The notes: a model not told the origin generated them from the sequence alone. A DNA stretch of 64,000 nucleotides from Exobacillus caeni (GCF_005747095.1 NZ_SWLG01000006.1:124001-188000); one strand, 5' to 3'; positions 49,727 to 59,078 are shown, counted from the stretch's first letter. Translations and numbers: made by a program.

Positions 49727-50527
49727 CTAGTGATCCTTACTATCCTCAAACCGAGTTTTAAGTTCTGCCATTTCCTGTTTCAATTTGTATGTGTTTCCTT
49801 CTAGCACTTCCATAGTGGCAAAGCGGTCTTGCAATTTCTCTTCATATTCGCTTGTTTGGGAGGCCAATTGTTTAATTTTTTCCTGTAATTGAATCAGCAA
49901 TGGAGTTTCACTTTCTGAATCAATCGTTTTAAGGGAGCCGATATCTGTTATTAACCCTTTGTAAGTTTGTTTTAGTTCCTGGTTTTCTTTCTTCAAAGAG
50001 TGAACTTGTTTTTGAAGTTTCTCTACGGAAAGCAATTTTTCCTTATAACCATCTATTTCTTCATTTAATGCTATTATATCTTGTTCTTGCTTTTTGAATT
50101 GTTCATTGAAATGGTTATTTTCTTCTGATATTCTCCTGAATTTTTGATTCAGTTGTTTTTGAACAGTTTTTTCGTTTTCTAATTCCTTCATATATGATTG
50201 GTTGGCCTTTTGTATTTCGGTTACCAAGCTTTTTAATTTACCAAGTTCTTTTTCCTGGCGGGAAGTTAACGTTTGGAGTTCACTTGCTTTTTGTTTATAG
50301 TTATTATTCGTTTCTTTTTCCTCGGCAAGTTTTTCTTCCAGTTCCTCTTGTTTTTCGATGAGCGATATATTTTCACTTTTTAAATTTTCCAGTTGATTAT
50401 AATGAAAGTTCTCTTGATAATCCTTCACTTTCTCTTTGTATTTGGCAAGTTCGGCTTTAAAATAGATGATTTTCTGCTGTAGTTGAATCGGATCTGTTTT
50501 GCTTGTTATACCTCTTCTTTTGTTCAT
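49727..50527 (-). CDS. Coiled-coil protein with LQQKI-KAEL-KYK head
   Basis: 266 aa, almost entirely heptad-repeat coiled coil after a short basic N-terminus. Residues 16-50 (LQQKIIYFKAELAKYKEKVK then DYQENFHYNQLENLK) match the head of the 809-aa protein at 54922 nearly block for block. AAGGAGGTTTAAG precedes the ATG. No enzyme motif. Located next to a coat-like protein, so possibly a spore-surface or mother-cell scaffold. Confidence 0.8.
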   Translation of the reverse strand: MNKRRGITSKTDPIQLQQKIIYFKAELAKYKEKVKDYQENFHYNQLENLKSENISLIEKQEELEEKLAEEKETNNNYKQKASELQTLTSRQEKELGKLKSLVTEIQKANQSYMKELENEKTVQKQLNQKFRRISEENNHFNEQFKKQEQDIIALNEEIDGYKEKLLSVEKLQKQVHSLKKENQELKQTYKGLITDIGSLKTIDSESETPLLIQLQEKIKQLASQTSEYEEKLQDRFATMEVLEGNTYKLKQEMAELKTRFEDSKDH

Positions 50528-50753
50528 TTCTTAAACCTCCTTAAACAGTTGCATAGTGTCTGGGCACGAAACTACTTTATCTATATGTAAAGACAAAGTT
50601 TTGAGTTCCTGTTACCGAAGTGAACAGTGTAAAAACAAATAGGTGTGAAATTAGGCTGTTTTGAAATTAGGAAATAAAGGGGTAGTCTATTACCTTTCTT
50701 TAAAAACTTCATATAGTAACAGTAAGAAATATGTTATAGAAAGGAATTTTGTG

Positions 50754-51536
50754 ATGGGCAATTATTCAAAGGGAAAGTTAGTTAAGATTCCGGTTGTTCT
50801 TCTGGAAGATTCATTTTCATTTGATGTATCAGCAAACATTACCCTTCCGGAGCCGGCTCTTGAAATCAAAGCCGTAACAAATAAAGTCAAGGTCACCCAA
50901 TGCCTTTTATTATTACCGAGCAATAAACTGTGGATTAAAGGGTTTGTTCGAAAGAATATCCAATTTGCGACACCGATTAAAGGTAGCGATGAGGCAATTT
51001 TATCCAGCATAAAGTCTTTTACGTTAGATGTACCTTTTGATGATACTTTTACAATAACAAATTTTAAGAACAAACCTGTTTTTCATCATGGTAAACAAAA
51101 TAATGTCTTTACGTATCAAAGAGAAACAGAAATAGACCATCTTCCTGGATTTTCATCAAAAGATAAGTTGTTATCAGGAGATTTAACCCAGTTTGATCAG
51201 GAATCCTTTGAGTTTTTTAACGAATTGCCATTCTGTGAGCTAGTTTGCTCCAGAGTTGTGGAGTATGATGAAGCTTTAAACAGAAAAATGGGCATCATCG
51301 AATCCCACAAAGACTGTAAAATGGAAGGGCCATTTGAAGAGGGGACCTTTACAAAGTTCATAGAAAAGATGGATGTTGACCTTGTGATAAAGGTTTTGCA
51401 AAATCAACAGGTAGACCTTGGGAAGATGTGTCCGCAACCGCATCCTCATCCTCATCCGCATCCTCATCCAAAACCAAGGCCGCCTAAGAAGGTAAAAACT
51501 AATCATCCTTTATGGTCTCACTTTAAAGATTGCTAA
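50754..51536 (+). CDS. SPOCS-domain coat-like protein with His-Pro repeat
   Basis: 260 aa. The N-terminal region (KLVKIPVVLLEDSFSFDVSANITLPEPALEIKAV..., then KLWIKGFVRKNIQFATP) has the pattern of the SPOCS/DUF3794 domain found in SipL and coat-associated proteins. Near the C-terminus lies a (PH)6-type repeat at 51435-51471, ending PKPRPPKK, and Cys at the last residue. ATG 50754 follows AGAAAGGAA. Probable spore coat or exosporium component; metal binding by the His-Pro tract is possible. Confidence 0.75.
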   Translation: MGNYSKGKLVKIPVVLLEDSFSFDVSANITLPEPALEIKAVTNKVKVTQCLLLLPSNKLWIKGFVRKNIQFATPIKGSDEAILSSIKSFTLDVPFDDTFTITNFKNKPVFHHGKQNNVFTYQRETEIDHLPGFSSKDKLLSGDLTQFDQESFEFFNELPFCELVCSRVVEYDEALNRKMGIIESHKDCKMEGPFEEGTFTKFIEKMDVDLVIKVLQNQQVDLGKMCPQPHPHPHPHPHPKPRPPKKVKTNHPLWSHFKDC

Positions 51537-51563
51537 AGGAATTATAGTATAAGAGGTAAAGAA

Positions 51564-51682
51564 GATGGCTCAGGAGCAAAGTGTCAGATCCCTCCAACAC
51601 CTTTTCTAGAAGAACTTGTTCTAACGTTTTTCTAGATTATGTGCTAAAAGGAGGGAGATTGACCTTTTCGAGTCATCTTTTA
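51564..51682. repeat. MITE/REP-like intergenic element, copy 2
   Basis: GCAAAGTGTCAGATCCCTCCAACAC (positions 51577-51600 region) matches the left part of the 25618-25738 element. The centre pairs TCTAGAA...TTCTAGA imperfectly and the right end carries GGAGGGAGATTGAC. More decayed than copy 1. Confidence 0.6.
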
Positions 51683-51754
51683 TTTATGTAGAACCTTATA
51701 GAGGGCCTTTATATATAATGTTATAAAGATGGGGTAAGAAAGGAGTTCAGAGAA

Positions 51755-52432
51755 ATGGAAAGGAAGGAGTATTTGAACAAACGGAAACCAAAAGTGATTT
51801 TTAGTAAATTACACATAGATTCAGGACATAAAAAGGACATATTCAATAGTAGAAACAGTTTATCGAAAAAGTTAAACACCGTTAACAGGGAATATGTAAT
51901 TCAGAATCATAAAAAAACCACAACTATTGAGCTTTTGGTGGATGCAGACTTTTTTTCGAATTTGTATCAGAAAAGATTGAGAGAGATCTCTCAGACAGAA
52001 AAGGCTAAATCAGATGTACTGGTGGGGAAAATAGAAACAAATGTGTCCTTTACACAGCGAATTGAAATTGCGGAGGCTATTGAAGATATTACCCACATAT
52101 GCTGGGAAGTCAAGGATTTTAGAGGTTTTATTAATACAGTTAAAAACACCGCAATTTGCAAAGGTACGTTAGAAGCAAAAATTTCATACCTTACCAACGC
52201 TGGTATTAATCATCCGGCGCAGACGAAAGTAATTTCTTATCCAGTAGAATGGGAGAGAGCCTGTACAATAATTGATTGGGATAACAGGGTAAGAAAAACA
52301 AAAGATACCCTGGAAGCATACTCTTTTTCAGAGAAAAAGAAGCATTGGAAACAGGATATACACTTCGATGAGCCAGTTGAAATCGAACTTGTATCCGTTT
52401 CGATTGTTTCATCTGGTGATATCAAAATCTAA
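51755..52432 (+). CDS. Hypothetical protein, possibly coat-related
   Basis: 225 aa with a basic N-terminus (MERKEYLNKRKPKVIFSK) and a beta-rich C-terminal part. The segment CKGTLEAKISYLTNAG followed by VISYPVEWER resembles the SPOCS pattern of coat-associated proteins but weakly. AAAGGAGTTCAGAG precedes the ATG. Next to the His-Pro coat-like gene and the coiled-coil genes. Confidence 0.65.
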   Translation: MERKEYLNKRKPKVIFSKLHIDSGHKKDIFNSRNSLSKKLNTVNREYVIQNHKKTTTIELLVDADFFSNLYQKRLREISQTEKAKSDVLVGKIETNVSFTQRIEIAEAIEDITHICWEVKDFRGFINTVKNTAICKGTLEAKISYLTNAGINHPAQTKVISYPVEWERACTIIDWDNRVRKTKDTLEAYSFSEKKKHWKQDIHFDEPVEIELVSVSIVSSGDIKI

Positions 52433-52852
52433 CTTCTAGATCTTATAAATCGATAAAAACCTGTGAATATAAAATTCACAGGCCTATCCGAACTAATTAC
52501 AATTTAAAAGGATATTCTTACAAACCATTGATAGGGCAATACGATATTAATAATTATAAATAAGAGCTCTTAAAAGATATCATTACTGATCAGAAAAAAT
52601 GTCTATATCCATTAAATCAGCTTGTCAGCCGGCAGTTCTAAGCTGATATTTCTTATTTTTGAAAATTACAATTTAAAATTAAATATTTATTCTTTTTACC
52701 ATTTAGCTATTTAGTTTGGGGAACGTAACTTTAAAATCACCTCCCACTGTGTTTTCAATATTAGTATATGTCAAAGAACTGCTAATACTTCCTACACTTA
52801 CCCATAAAAAGCGCCCTTTTTGGATAAAGGGGCGCTTATCGTTGTGTGCCAA
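52433..52852. other. AT-rich intergenic region with two hairpins
   Basis: 420 bases without a supported gene. CCTGTGAAT/ATTCACAGG at 52460-52482 follows the 225-aa gene. AAGCGCC...GGCGCTT at 52809-52837 is the terminator of the 632-aa gene on the minus strand (T run on that strand). TATCCGAACTAATT near 52485 resembles part of the composite repeat. Confidence 0.6.
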
Positions 52853-54751
52853 TCATTTTGGTTTATGATTTTTAAAAGGATTCAATGGAATAGTGTTAAC
52901 ATTATTTAAATAGCTATAGTATTGCTTTACTTTATTGTAGTCGACTGGTGGTCGTGGGTTGACTTTTTCTCCTGGTGAAGGTTTTGTGGAATCAGTGTTA
53001 ATATTTACTATTTTCATAATTTCCGATTTTGTTTTCTGGTCTAGTTGGCCAGCCCTTGTATTCTTGCTTTTAAAATCTCTCACTATTTGATTTAACTTTT
53101 CAATTTTTTCAAGATATACATTTTCTTTTTTTTGTTCAGTAATAGGTTTATCTATTGGGGAATGGGGAGCAGTTAATATATCAGGACCCGGTTCGTTATC
53201 AGCCTTTTGTGTATCGGGACTTTTTTCTTGAGAAAGAGATTTCGTTTGTTTCAACTCATCGATCATCACTTTATTTTCCTTGTCTTTCATTTCAAGGGAA
53301 CTAACAGCATCCTTTAATTGTTGTATCATTTCTACCCATTCTTTTTCATTTGCCCCGTCTTCATTTATCGTCCTCACTAATTCGTTGTGAGAAGTTTGCA
53401 GCCTTTTTAGCTCTTGTTCCTGTTGTTTATAAAAAGTATAGTTTTCATTCATTGTATTTAATGATCCTTTTACTTCACCAAGAAATTCTGTATATTGTTG
53501 ATCTTTATGTTGAAGGGACTTTATTGCTTCATTTAATGCATCTTGCATAGCTTTAAATTCTGACAAGTCATTCTGGATTAATTCAATGGTTTCTTTTAAT
53601 TGGTCTATTTCGTTAGAAAACACTTCTTTGTCATCGTTGGACCATGGCCAGAACATGTTTAACCACTTCCTTAAGGGATGTTTTGGGGACCAATTGGAAT
53701 TAGCACCGTATTCCTTTTCCTTCTTTTTAAGCAATGTTAAATGATTATGCAAACGTAATAATTTAGCAGTTGTTATCTTTCTCACTTCTTTAAAAAAATG
53801 AAGCTGTACTTTATTATCCTGGACTATTTTGTTAACGTATTCCTGTTTTTTTTGTAAGCTTGCCAGTTCCGTATCATGCATTGTATACATCTGTTCTATT
53901 AAACCGTTTGTCTTCTTCTTTATTTCTTCATTAACCGATACGAGACCAAGATATTGTACTTCTTTTTTCTTCTGTTGTTTTCTTTGTTGATCTTCCTTTA
54001 GTGTAAAGTCAGCCGTCAACTTTTTTAATTTCAAATAATATTCTTCCAGTTGATTTTTCTCTTGTAAAGCTGCCTGATAGGCCTTCTCTTTTTGTTGATG
54101 GCTTTCAAGTATTTCTTTAAAAGCACTTAATTTCTCCTGGCTTTTTTCTTCCTCTTTAGAAAAGGATTGGATGATCTGATTTCTTTGCTGCAACGTTTTT
54201 TGAAGCATGTTTTCCCGTTGCTTCAGTTCATTGATAATTTTATCTTTCCGTTTTAATTCGTTGTTGAGATTTACCTCATTTCTTTGATAATGACGTATAA
54301 ACTTTTTGTTTTCCTTTACAGTTTTTTGATAATTTCGGATGAGGGAATTTTTTTGCCCAATAATTTTCTGCATGTAAATGGATGAGTTAGGTCGGTCGTG
54401 ACTTTCATTTTGAACCATTGAGTTATTAGCTGTTTCATTTTTTTGCTTTTTGTAACTTGCTTCCATTGTTGGTGAAAGAGAAGTATTTCGCCCTTGATTT
54501 CCGTTTTTCATTGAATGTTTGGTGGTGACCTTAAAGGAAGGCTCGGGCTTTTGCAAATTTCCCAGTAGCTTTTCATTTATTTTCTTTCTGATAGTCGAGT
54601 CATTTTGCCGGTATTCGGAATATTTTTCCTTTAGCTTTGTTATTATTTCTTGATATTCATCCAATTTTCGTTCATAAAGCTGTAGATCAGACCGATCAGG
54701 CGGTCTTAGCTTGTTGAAGGAATCCTTTTTTACTTCCGCCACATCTATCAC
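52853..54751 (-). CDS. Large coiled-coil protein (632 aa)
   Basis: Nearly continuous coiled coil from about residue 20 to 560, very rich in Lys, Glu and Gln, with a break near 360-375 (WSPKHPLRKWLNMFWPWSN) that is Trp/Pro rich and could be a hinge or membrane-contact site. The C-terminal 60 residues are Pro/Asn rich (VNPRPPVDYNKVKQYYSYLN). No ATPase motif, so not an SMC protein. Divergent from the 809-aa coiled-coil gene, with 170 bases of shared promoter region. Confidence 0.8.
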   Translation of the reverse strand: MIDVAEVKKDSFNKLRPPDRSDLQLYERKLDEYQEIITKLKEKYSEYRQNDSTIRKKINEKLLGNLQKPEPSFKVTTKHSMKNGNQGRNTSLSPTMEASYKKQKNETANNSMVQNESHDRPNSSIYMQKIIGQKNSLIRNYQKTVKENKKFIRHYQRNEVNLNNELKRKDKIINELKQRENMLQKTLQQRNQIIQSFSKEEEKSQEKLSAFKEILESHQQKEKAYQAALQEKNQLEEYYLKLKKLTADFTLKEDQQRKQQKKKEVQYLGLVSVNEEIKKKTNGLIEQMYTMHDTELASLQKKQEYVNKIVQDNKVQLHFFKEVRKITTAKLLRLHNHLTLLKKKEKEYGANSNWSPKHPLRKWLNMFWPWSNDDKEVFSNEIDQLKETIELIQNDLSEFKAMQDALNEAIKSLQHKDQQYTEFLGEVKGSLNTMNENYTFYKQQEQELKRLQTSHNELVRTINEDGANEKEWVEMIQQLKDAVSSLEMKDKENKVMIDELKQTKSLSQEKSPDTQKADNEPGPDILTAPHSPIDKPITEQKKENVYLEKIEKLNQIVRDFKSKNTRAGQLDQKTKSEIMKIVNINTDSTKPSPGEKVNPRPPVDYNKVKQYYSYLNNVNTIPLNPFKNHKPK

Positions 54752-54921
54752 CTTCTATGATAGTCATATTTAGGTATATGTTTAAAAAGAAGTTAAGGTG
54801 ATACGTTTTTTATTAATTTTTTCTTTATGATGTTCAAGTTAAAGTAGCAAAACAGTCGAATTTACATATAAATAATATACCAACTTTTTTCTTAGGCATT
54901 TATACCATTAAGGGGGCGTTA

Positions 54922-57351
54922 ATGATGGAGAAATTAAAAAAGGAGGTCAAGAAAGATACTGAAAAATTCACCAAACTACAACTTCAACAAATGATCATAC
55001 ATCTCAAGGCCGAACTTCATAAATATAAGATTAAAGTGAAAGAATTTTACCGGAACGATCATTATAAAAAGTTTGATGAGCTCAAAACAGATAATAATCT
55101 TTTACTGGAGGAATTAGAAACCGTAAATAAAGAAAATGAAAAATATAAACAAAAAAAACAAGAACTGAACCTATATTGTGAAGAGTTAGAAAGTAAATTA
55201 GCAAAGTCTGAAGTGACGATTATGCAAACAACATTGGCAAGATTTAATTTGATAACTGAATGCAAAGAACTAAAACGAAGAAGTCAAAAAAAAGAAGAAG
55301 AACTTCAACTGAAAAATAATGAAATTGAAAGTTATCACCTTTTATATAACAAAGAAAAAGCGAAAACAGTTTCCCTTGAAGAGTCATTAACAGCAATCAA
55401 AATAAACAAGTCAGAGTTAGAAAAAAAAGTGTCAAAATTAATTGATGAACAAAAATCGCTTATTGCAAAAGTAAACGATACAGAGAGCAAATTGGACGGA
55501 GCAAAAAATAAAATCGCTTCCTTAAACGAACAAAACGAATTATTGCTTTTAGAAAAAAAATCATTGGAAAATGGTCTGAATACTGTAAGAGAGGAGAAAA
55601 AAGAGTTAGAAGGAGAAAAGGCGAAATTAAAGTCTGATTTAAGTAAGATAGAAAATAAACTTCAACAGCAAGTGAAAGAAGGAGAAATGCTCGCTGAAAA
55701 TAATGAATCCTATAAACAAAAGATACAAGAACTTGAACATACCATAACCGGAATGGAATCCAATAACAAGAGAATGCTAACCGAAAATAATAAGATAAAA
55801 GAAGATCTAAAAGCACTCAACGATCAAATTCGATCATATAATATCAAGCTGTTAGAAGCACAAAGTAAAATAGATGATTTGAACGAACAAAATAAATCGT
55901 TGCTTTCTGCAAATAAATCATTTGAAAAAGACATAACGATTGTAGGCTCTGAGAAAAAGAAGTTAGAAGAAAAGAAAGTCGAAATACAGTCTGAGTTAAT
56001 AAAAATAAAAGGTATGCTTCAACAAGATGCCGAAGCAAGAGAAGTACTTACGAAAAGCAACGAGTCCTATAAAAAAGAGATACACGATTTAGAAGCGTTT
56101 ATATTTGATTTGAAAAACCAGATAAACGAATCTCAAGGCAAGAGAGATCAGTTGGATAATGAACTTCATAAGATTAAGATCTCAGAAAAAGTATTACAGG
56201 AAGAAATCGTCGAGTTGACGGAAGAAAACAATGAACTGGAAACACTTCTCAATCAGTATAAATCAGAGCTCAAGGAATCAAGAAAAAAAGAAGAGAAGTC
56301 ATCAGCTGACTTAAACAGAAAGTTAGAACAGTCTGAAAAGAAAATGAAGCTTTTAGAGGAGGAACTAACCGAAAAAATCAATGAGACCAGGTTATTAAAA
56401 AATGATCTGCTCGACATGGAAGAATTGCGTGAAAAAATAAAAAGACTAAGCATAGAGAATGAAACATTAAAGCAACAACATGAACAGATGGCTCTCTTGA
56501 AGTTAGTAGCAGAGAACCTGGCAAACACTTTGAAAGAGATGGGGTCTGAAAAAAGGGGATTACAAAAGCGGATTCAGATACTGACCGAACAACAGAAAAA
56601 CTTTGAAACAGAACGCCAAAAAGCTATATCAGAAATTGAAGTTATGGCGAATAAAAGTAATGATCTAGAAAAACAAAACGTAAAACTTAAAGAAGAAAAA
56701 GGACAGCTGGAGGAATTAATATCTAAATATAAAATTAAATTTTTGGAAATGGAGAATCGTTATGAGCTGTTGGAAAAGGACTATCATAAATCAACAGCAA
56801 CCTATACTGAACAACAAAAAAAATTGACAGAGCTAGACGCTGATAAAAAAGCTTTAGAAATAAAATCCAACAAATTAAGCGAACAAATCCTGGCTCTAGA
56901 TTCAAAATTAAAAGAATCCAAAACAAAGGAAGAACAGTTGGCTTCCGAGCATGCATATCTACAGGCCGAAATAAAGAAGCACCAGGATAGAGCTAGACGA
57001 TCTGAAGAAATTCACACAGAACTGAATACCAACCTGAATGACCTTTTAGATGAATATCAAAAGCTTGAAAAAGAATATGAAAAAGGAAGCTCTATCCAGC
57101 AAGACCTGCAAAACAAACTAGAAGAACTAGCACGGGAAAACGCAAATCTGAAAGAGCTTTTCGATGTGCAGATGAACAATAACCAGCATGATTCTAATCC
57201 GGAAGTTCAACAAATAATCGAAGAGCTTGTTAATGAAATCAATGAACATGGATCAAACCTTACGCAAAGCTATTCTGTTATTGAACAATTGGAAGAAAAA
57301 ATAGAAATGTTGAGACAAGAAATTTATCACTTAGGAAAATTAGAAGGATAA
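54922..57351 (+). CDS. Very long coiled-coil protein (809 aa)
   Basis: Coiled coil from about residue 20 to the end with recurring modules of about 115-120 residues (for example SKLDGAKNKIASLNEQNELL near 190 and SKIDDLNEQNKSLLSANKS near 310), suggesting internal duplication. Residues 17-56 (KLQLQQMIIHLKAELHKYK then IKVKEFYRNDHYKKFDELK) match the head of the 266-aa protein at 49727. AAGGGGGCG lies before ATG 54922. No nucleotide-binding motif. A filament- or scaffold-type protein is inferred. Confidence 0.85.
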   Translation: MMEKLKKEVKKDTEKFTKLQLQQMIIHLKAELHKYKIKVKEFYRNDHYKKFDELKTDNNLLLEELETVNKENEKYKQKKQELNLYCEELESKLAKSEVTIMQTTLARFNLITECKELKRRSQKKEEELQLKNNEIESYHLLYNKEKAKTVSLEESLTAIKINKSELEKKVSKLIDEQKSLIAKVNDTESKLDGAKNKIASLNEQNELLLLEKKSLENGLNTVREEKKELEGEKAKLKSDLSKIENKLQQQVKEGEMLAENNESYKQKIQELEHTITGMESNNKRMLTENNKIKEDLKALNDQIRSYNIKLLEAQSKIDDLNEQNKSLLSANKSFEKDITIVGSEKKKLEEKKVEIQSELIKIKGMLQQDAEAREVLTKSNESYKKEIHDLEAFIFDLKNQINESQGKRDQLDNELHKIKISEKVLQEEIVELTEENNELETLLNQYKSELKESRKKEEKSSADLNRKLEQSEKKMKLLEEELTEKINETRLLKNDLLDMEELREKIKRLSIENETLKQQHEQMALLKLVAENLANTLKEMGSEKRGLQKRIQILTEQQKNFETERQKAISEIEVMANKSNDLEKQNVKLKEEKGQLEELISKYKIKFLEMENRYELLEKDYHKSTATYTEQQKKLTELDADKKALEIKSNKLSEQILALDSKLKESKTKEEQLASEHAYLQAEIKKHQDRARRSEEIHTELNTNLNDLLDEYQKLEKEYEKGSSIQQDLQNKLEELARENANLKELFDVQMNNNQHDSNPEVQQIIEELVNEINEHGSNLTQSYSVIEQLEEKIEMLRQEIYHLGKLEG

Positions 57352-57399
57352 TAAATAAAAGCTCTTTTCGCATATTTTGTGCCTTACAAGCTTCACAAT

Positions 57400-57510
57400 A
57401 GAAATGAACTGCGACTTAGAAAGCGACTGGTCGCTACGGAAAGCGAACTGCCCGGAGCGGAAATCAATGCTGCAATTGCGTCGCAGTTTTCCGCTTTTGT
57501 GCAAAAACAA
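57400..57510. repeat. Degenerate Bacillaceae intergenic repeat
   Basis: Direct and inverted AAAGCGACT, GGAAAGCGAACTG, GGAGCGGAAATC and GCAGTTTTCCGCTTT motifs typical of dispersed Bacillaceae palindromic elements. GCAGTTTTCCG also occurs in copy 1 of the composite repeat near 42593. Confidence 0.5.
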
Positions 57511-57604
57511 CTAGATAATACTACATTTTTTGTATAGATGCAGACTGTTCTTTTTAATAGTCTGCTTTTCTTTTTATTGAACTACATTTAGAAGGAGGAA
57601 TACG

Positions 57605-58342
57605 ATGCTACCCTGGGATACCGAGTATGAAAATCGGTTCTTGGAAACCCCGGAAGTTCTAAAATTGATTGATAAAGCGATAGAACAAAAAAAGGGTATA
57701 TCCCTGGCAAGGTTTGGGATCGGCGAAATCACGTATTTGAGCTATGAAACTTCTCCTATTCTTGTTGAAAACTTCCAGAGATATGAACAGTATGCAGGTG
57801 TTACCCTTTCAAAAGAAGAAGTGCGCGCAAGACTGAACGGAGCGTTAAAAGCAACAAGCCTGGCTGGATTAATCTCTCAGAAAAAATTACCTTTTTGGGC
57901 TGAAAGGACAAAGCAAGTGTTGATGGGGTTATCATTTTCACCTGAGAAAGTATGTTCTGCATGGGTCATGCATGACTTAGTACGCCGTGAAAATTTGTGG
58001 TCCTGGCTCGAAGGGAAAAAGGTTGTATTAGTCGGGCGCCGTTCTTTAGAAGCAGTCCCTGTTTTTCAGGAAAATGGAATCGAGATTATCAAGGCAATGA
58101 ATTTAGAAGGGTTTCACGAAATCGATAACGTAAAAAGTAAAATGCATCATATGGAGGAAGAATGGGATGTAGTTTTGATTTCAGCAGGAATCCCAGCAAC
58201 GGTTCTCGCACCAGAAGTAGCAAAATTAACAGGGAAGGTAGCGATAGATTTTGGCCATGCATTGGATATGCTTTTAGATGGGAATGATTATAAACATAGC
58301 AAACTAGTTGAACGCTGGATGGACGAGAGAAATGAAAAATAG
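57605..58342 (+). CDS. GT-D fold glycosyltransferase
   Basis: 245 aa of the GT-D/DUF1792-type family, which transfers glucose to glycoprotein glycans in Gram-positive bacteria. The SLARFGIGEITYL segment corresponds to the family RxGDGE motif with the central Asp replaced by Ile. Later blocks are LEGKKVVLVGRRSLEAVP and VVLISAGIPATVLAPEVAK then IDFGHALDMLL. AGAAGGAGG lies before the ATG. Its position suggests decoration of spore-surface proteins. Confidence 0.8.
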   Translation: MLPWDTEYENRFLETPEVLKLIDKAIEQKKGISLARFGIGEITYLSYETSPILVENFQRYEQYAGVTLSKEEVRARLNGALKATSLAGLISQKKLPFWAERTKQVLMGLSFSPEKVCSAWVMHDLVRRENLWSWLEGKKVVLVGRRSLEAVPVFQENGIEIIKAMNLEGFHEIDNVKSKMHHMEEEWDVVLISAGIPATVLAPEVAKLTGKVAIDFGHALDMLLDGNDYKHSKLVERWMDERNEK

Positions 58343-58372
58343 CTCGCAAATCGTTAAGAATTGCGAGCTATT
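58343..58372. terminator. Bidirectional terminator
   Basis: AGCTCGCAA/TTGCGAGCT arms followed by T-rich sequence between convergent genes. Confidence 0.85.
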
Positions 58373-58374
58373 TT

Positions 58375-58890
58375 TCAACTTATAATCTTAATCCTTCTTT
58401 TTGTAACCTTGTGCCGTTTCATTCTAAAGCTTTTCACGACTGGTTTTGGTTTTGCTAAGGAAACGATCAAATAATCGATTTCGGGATAATTGTTATTTTG
58501 AATATCATCCTTAGAAGGATAAGGGCGTCCTGTTGGATGCGAGTGATAGATCCCTAAGAGCTCCTCGCCTTTCTTTTCTATTAACTCGAATACTCTGCGG
58601 ATCTCATCAATATCCATTTCAAACGAAACTCGGCTTCGGTGAATGTTTTCCATCCTCCAAATCGTGCATACAGTTCCGTCTTTTCCAGACAACAATCCGC
58701 AGGCTTCATATGGGTGCTCTTTCTTACAATGTTCAAGCATGTCTTGCCAGATCGAATGAAGTATTTTAAACCGCCCGGAATTTCTTTTATGATCTTTTTC
58801 CGCAACATCCTCCTTTTCTTTTAGGTTTGGAAGCGGAAGGCTTGCTGGGACGGACAAGGTTGGTTTTTGGTGCCGGTTTGTTACTCGCAT
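58375..58890 (-). CDS. JAMM/MPN metalloprotease-family protein
   Basis: A Mov34/JAB1-type zinc peptidase domain. The glutamate is in HPYEACGLLSG, and the zinc site HSHPTGRPYPSKDD gives the JAMM pattern HxHP-x6-S-x2-D. Up to 171 aa, but the start is uncertain: ATG 58890 lacks a good ribosome site and the first third overlaps a better-supported 56-residue gene in another frame, while the domain needs residues from about 40 on. Possibly translated by coupling or frameshift. Substrate unknown. Confidence 0.75.
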   Translation of the reverse strand: MRVTNRHQKPTLSVPASLPLPNLKEKEDVAEKDHKRNSGRFKILHSIWQDMLEHCKKEHPYEACGLLSGKDGTVCTIWRMENIHRSRVSFEMDIDEIRRVFELIEKKGEELLGIYHSHPTGRPYPSKDDIQNNNYPEIDYLIVSLAKPKPVVKSFRMKRHKVTKRRIKIIS

Positions 58891-58957
58891 TCGATTTAGA
58901 TTCTTTTGCTTTTTTTAGTACTTGTTTGCGAAAGTTTTCAAAGGTCATTTTATTCAT
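58787..58957 (-). CDS. Small basic protein ending GGCCGKRS
   Basis: 56 aa, start MNKMTFENFRKQVLKKAKES, a Ser/Lys/Pro-rich middle and a C-terminal KRKGGCCGKRS with a Cys pair. ATG 58957 follows TAAGGAGAG with good spacing, so expression is likely. It overlaps the first 104 bases of the JAMM frame. Family not recognised; its composition suits a spore-surface or DNA-binding peptide. Confidence 0.6.
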   Translation of the reverse strand: MNKMTFENFRKQVLKKAKESKSNASNKPAPKTNLVRPSKPSASKPKRKGGCCGKRS

Positions 58958-59078
58958 CTCTCCTTAAAGTTGACATATATATTTATATGAATATAAAAAC
59001 GACTCGGCAACCTTACGCAAAAGAAATGGGTATCCATTAAAGACTATATTTTATACTTACCTAGAGAAGGAGGAAACA

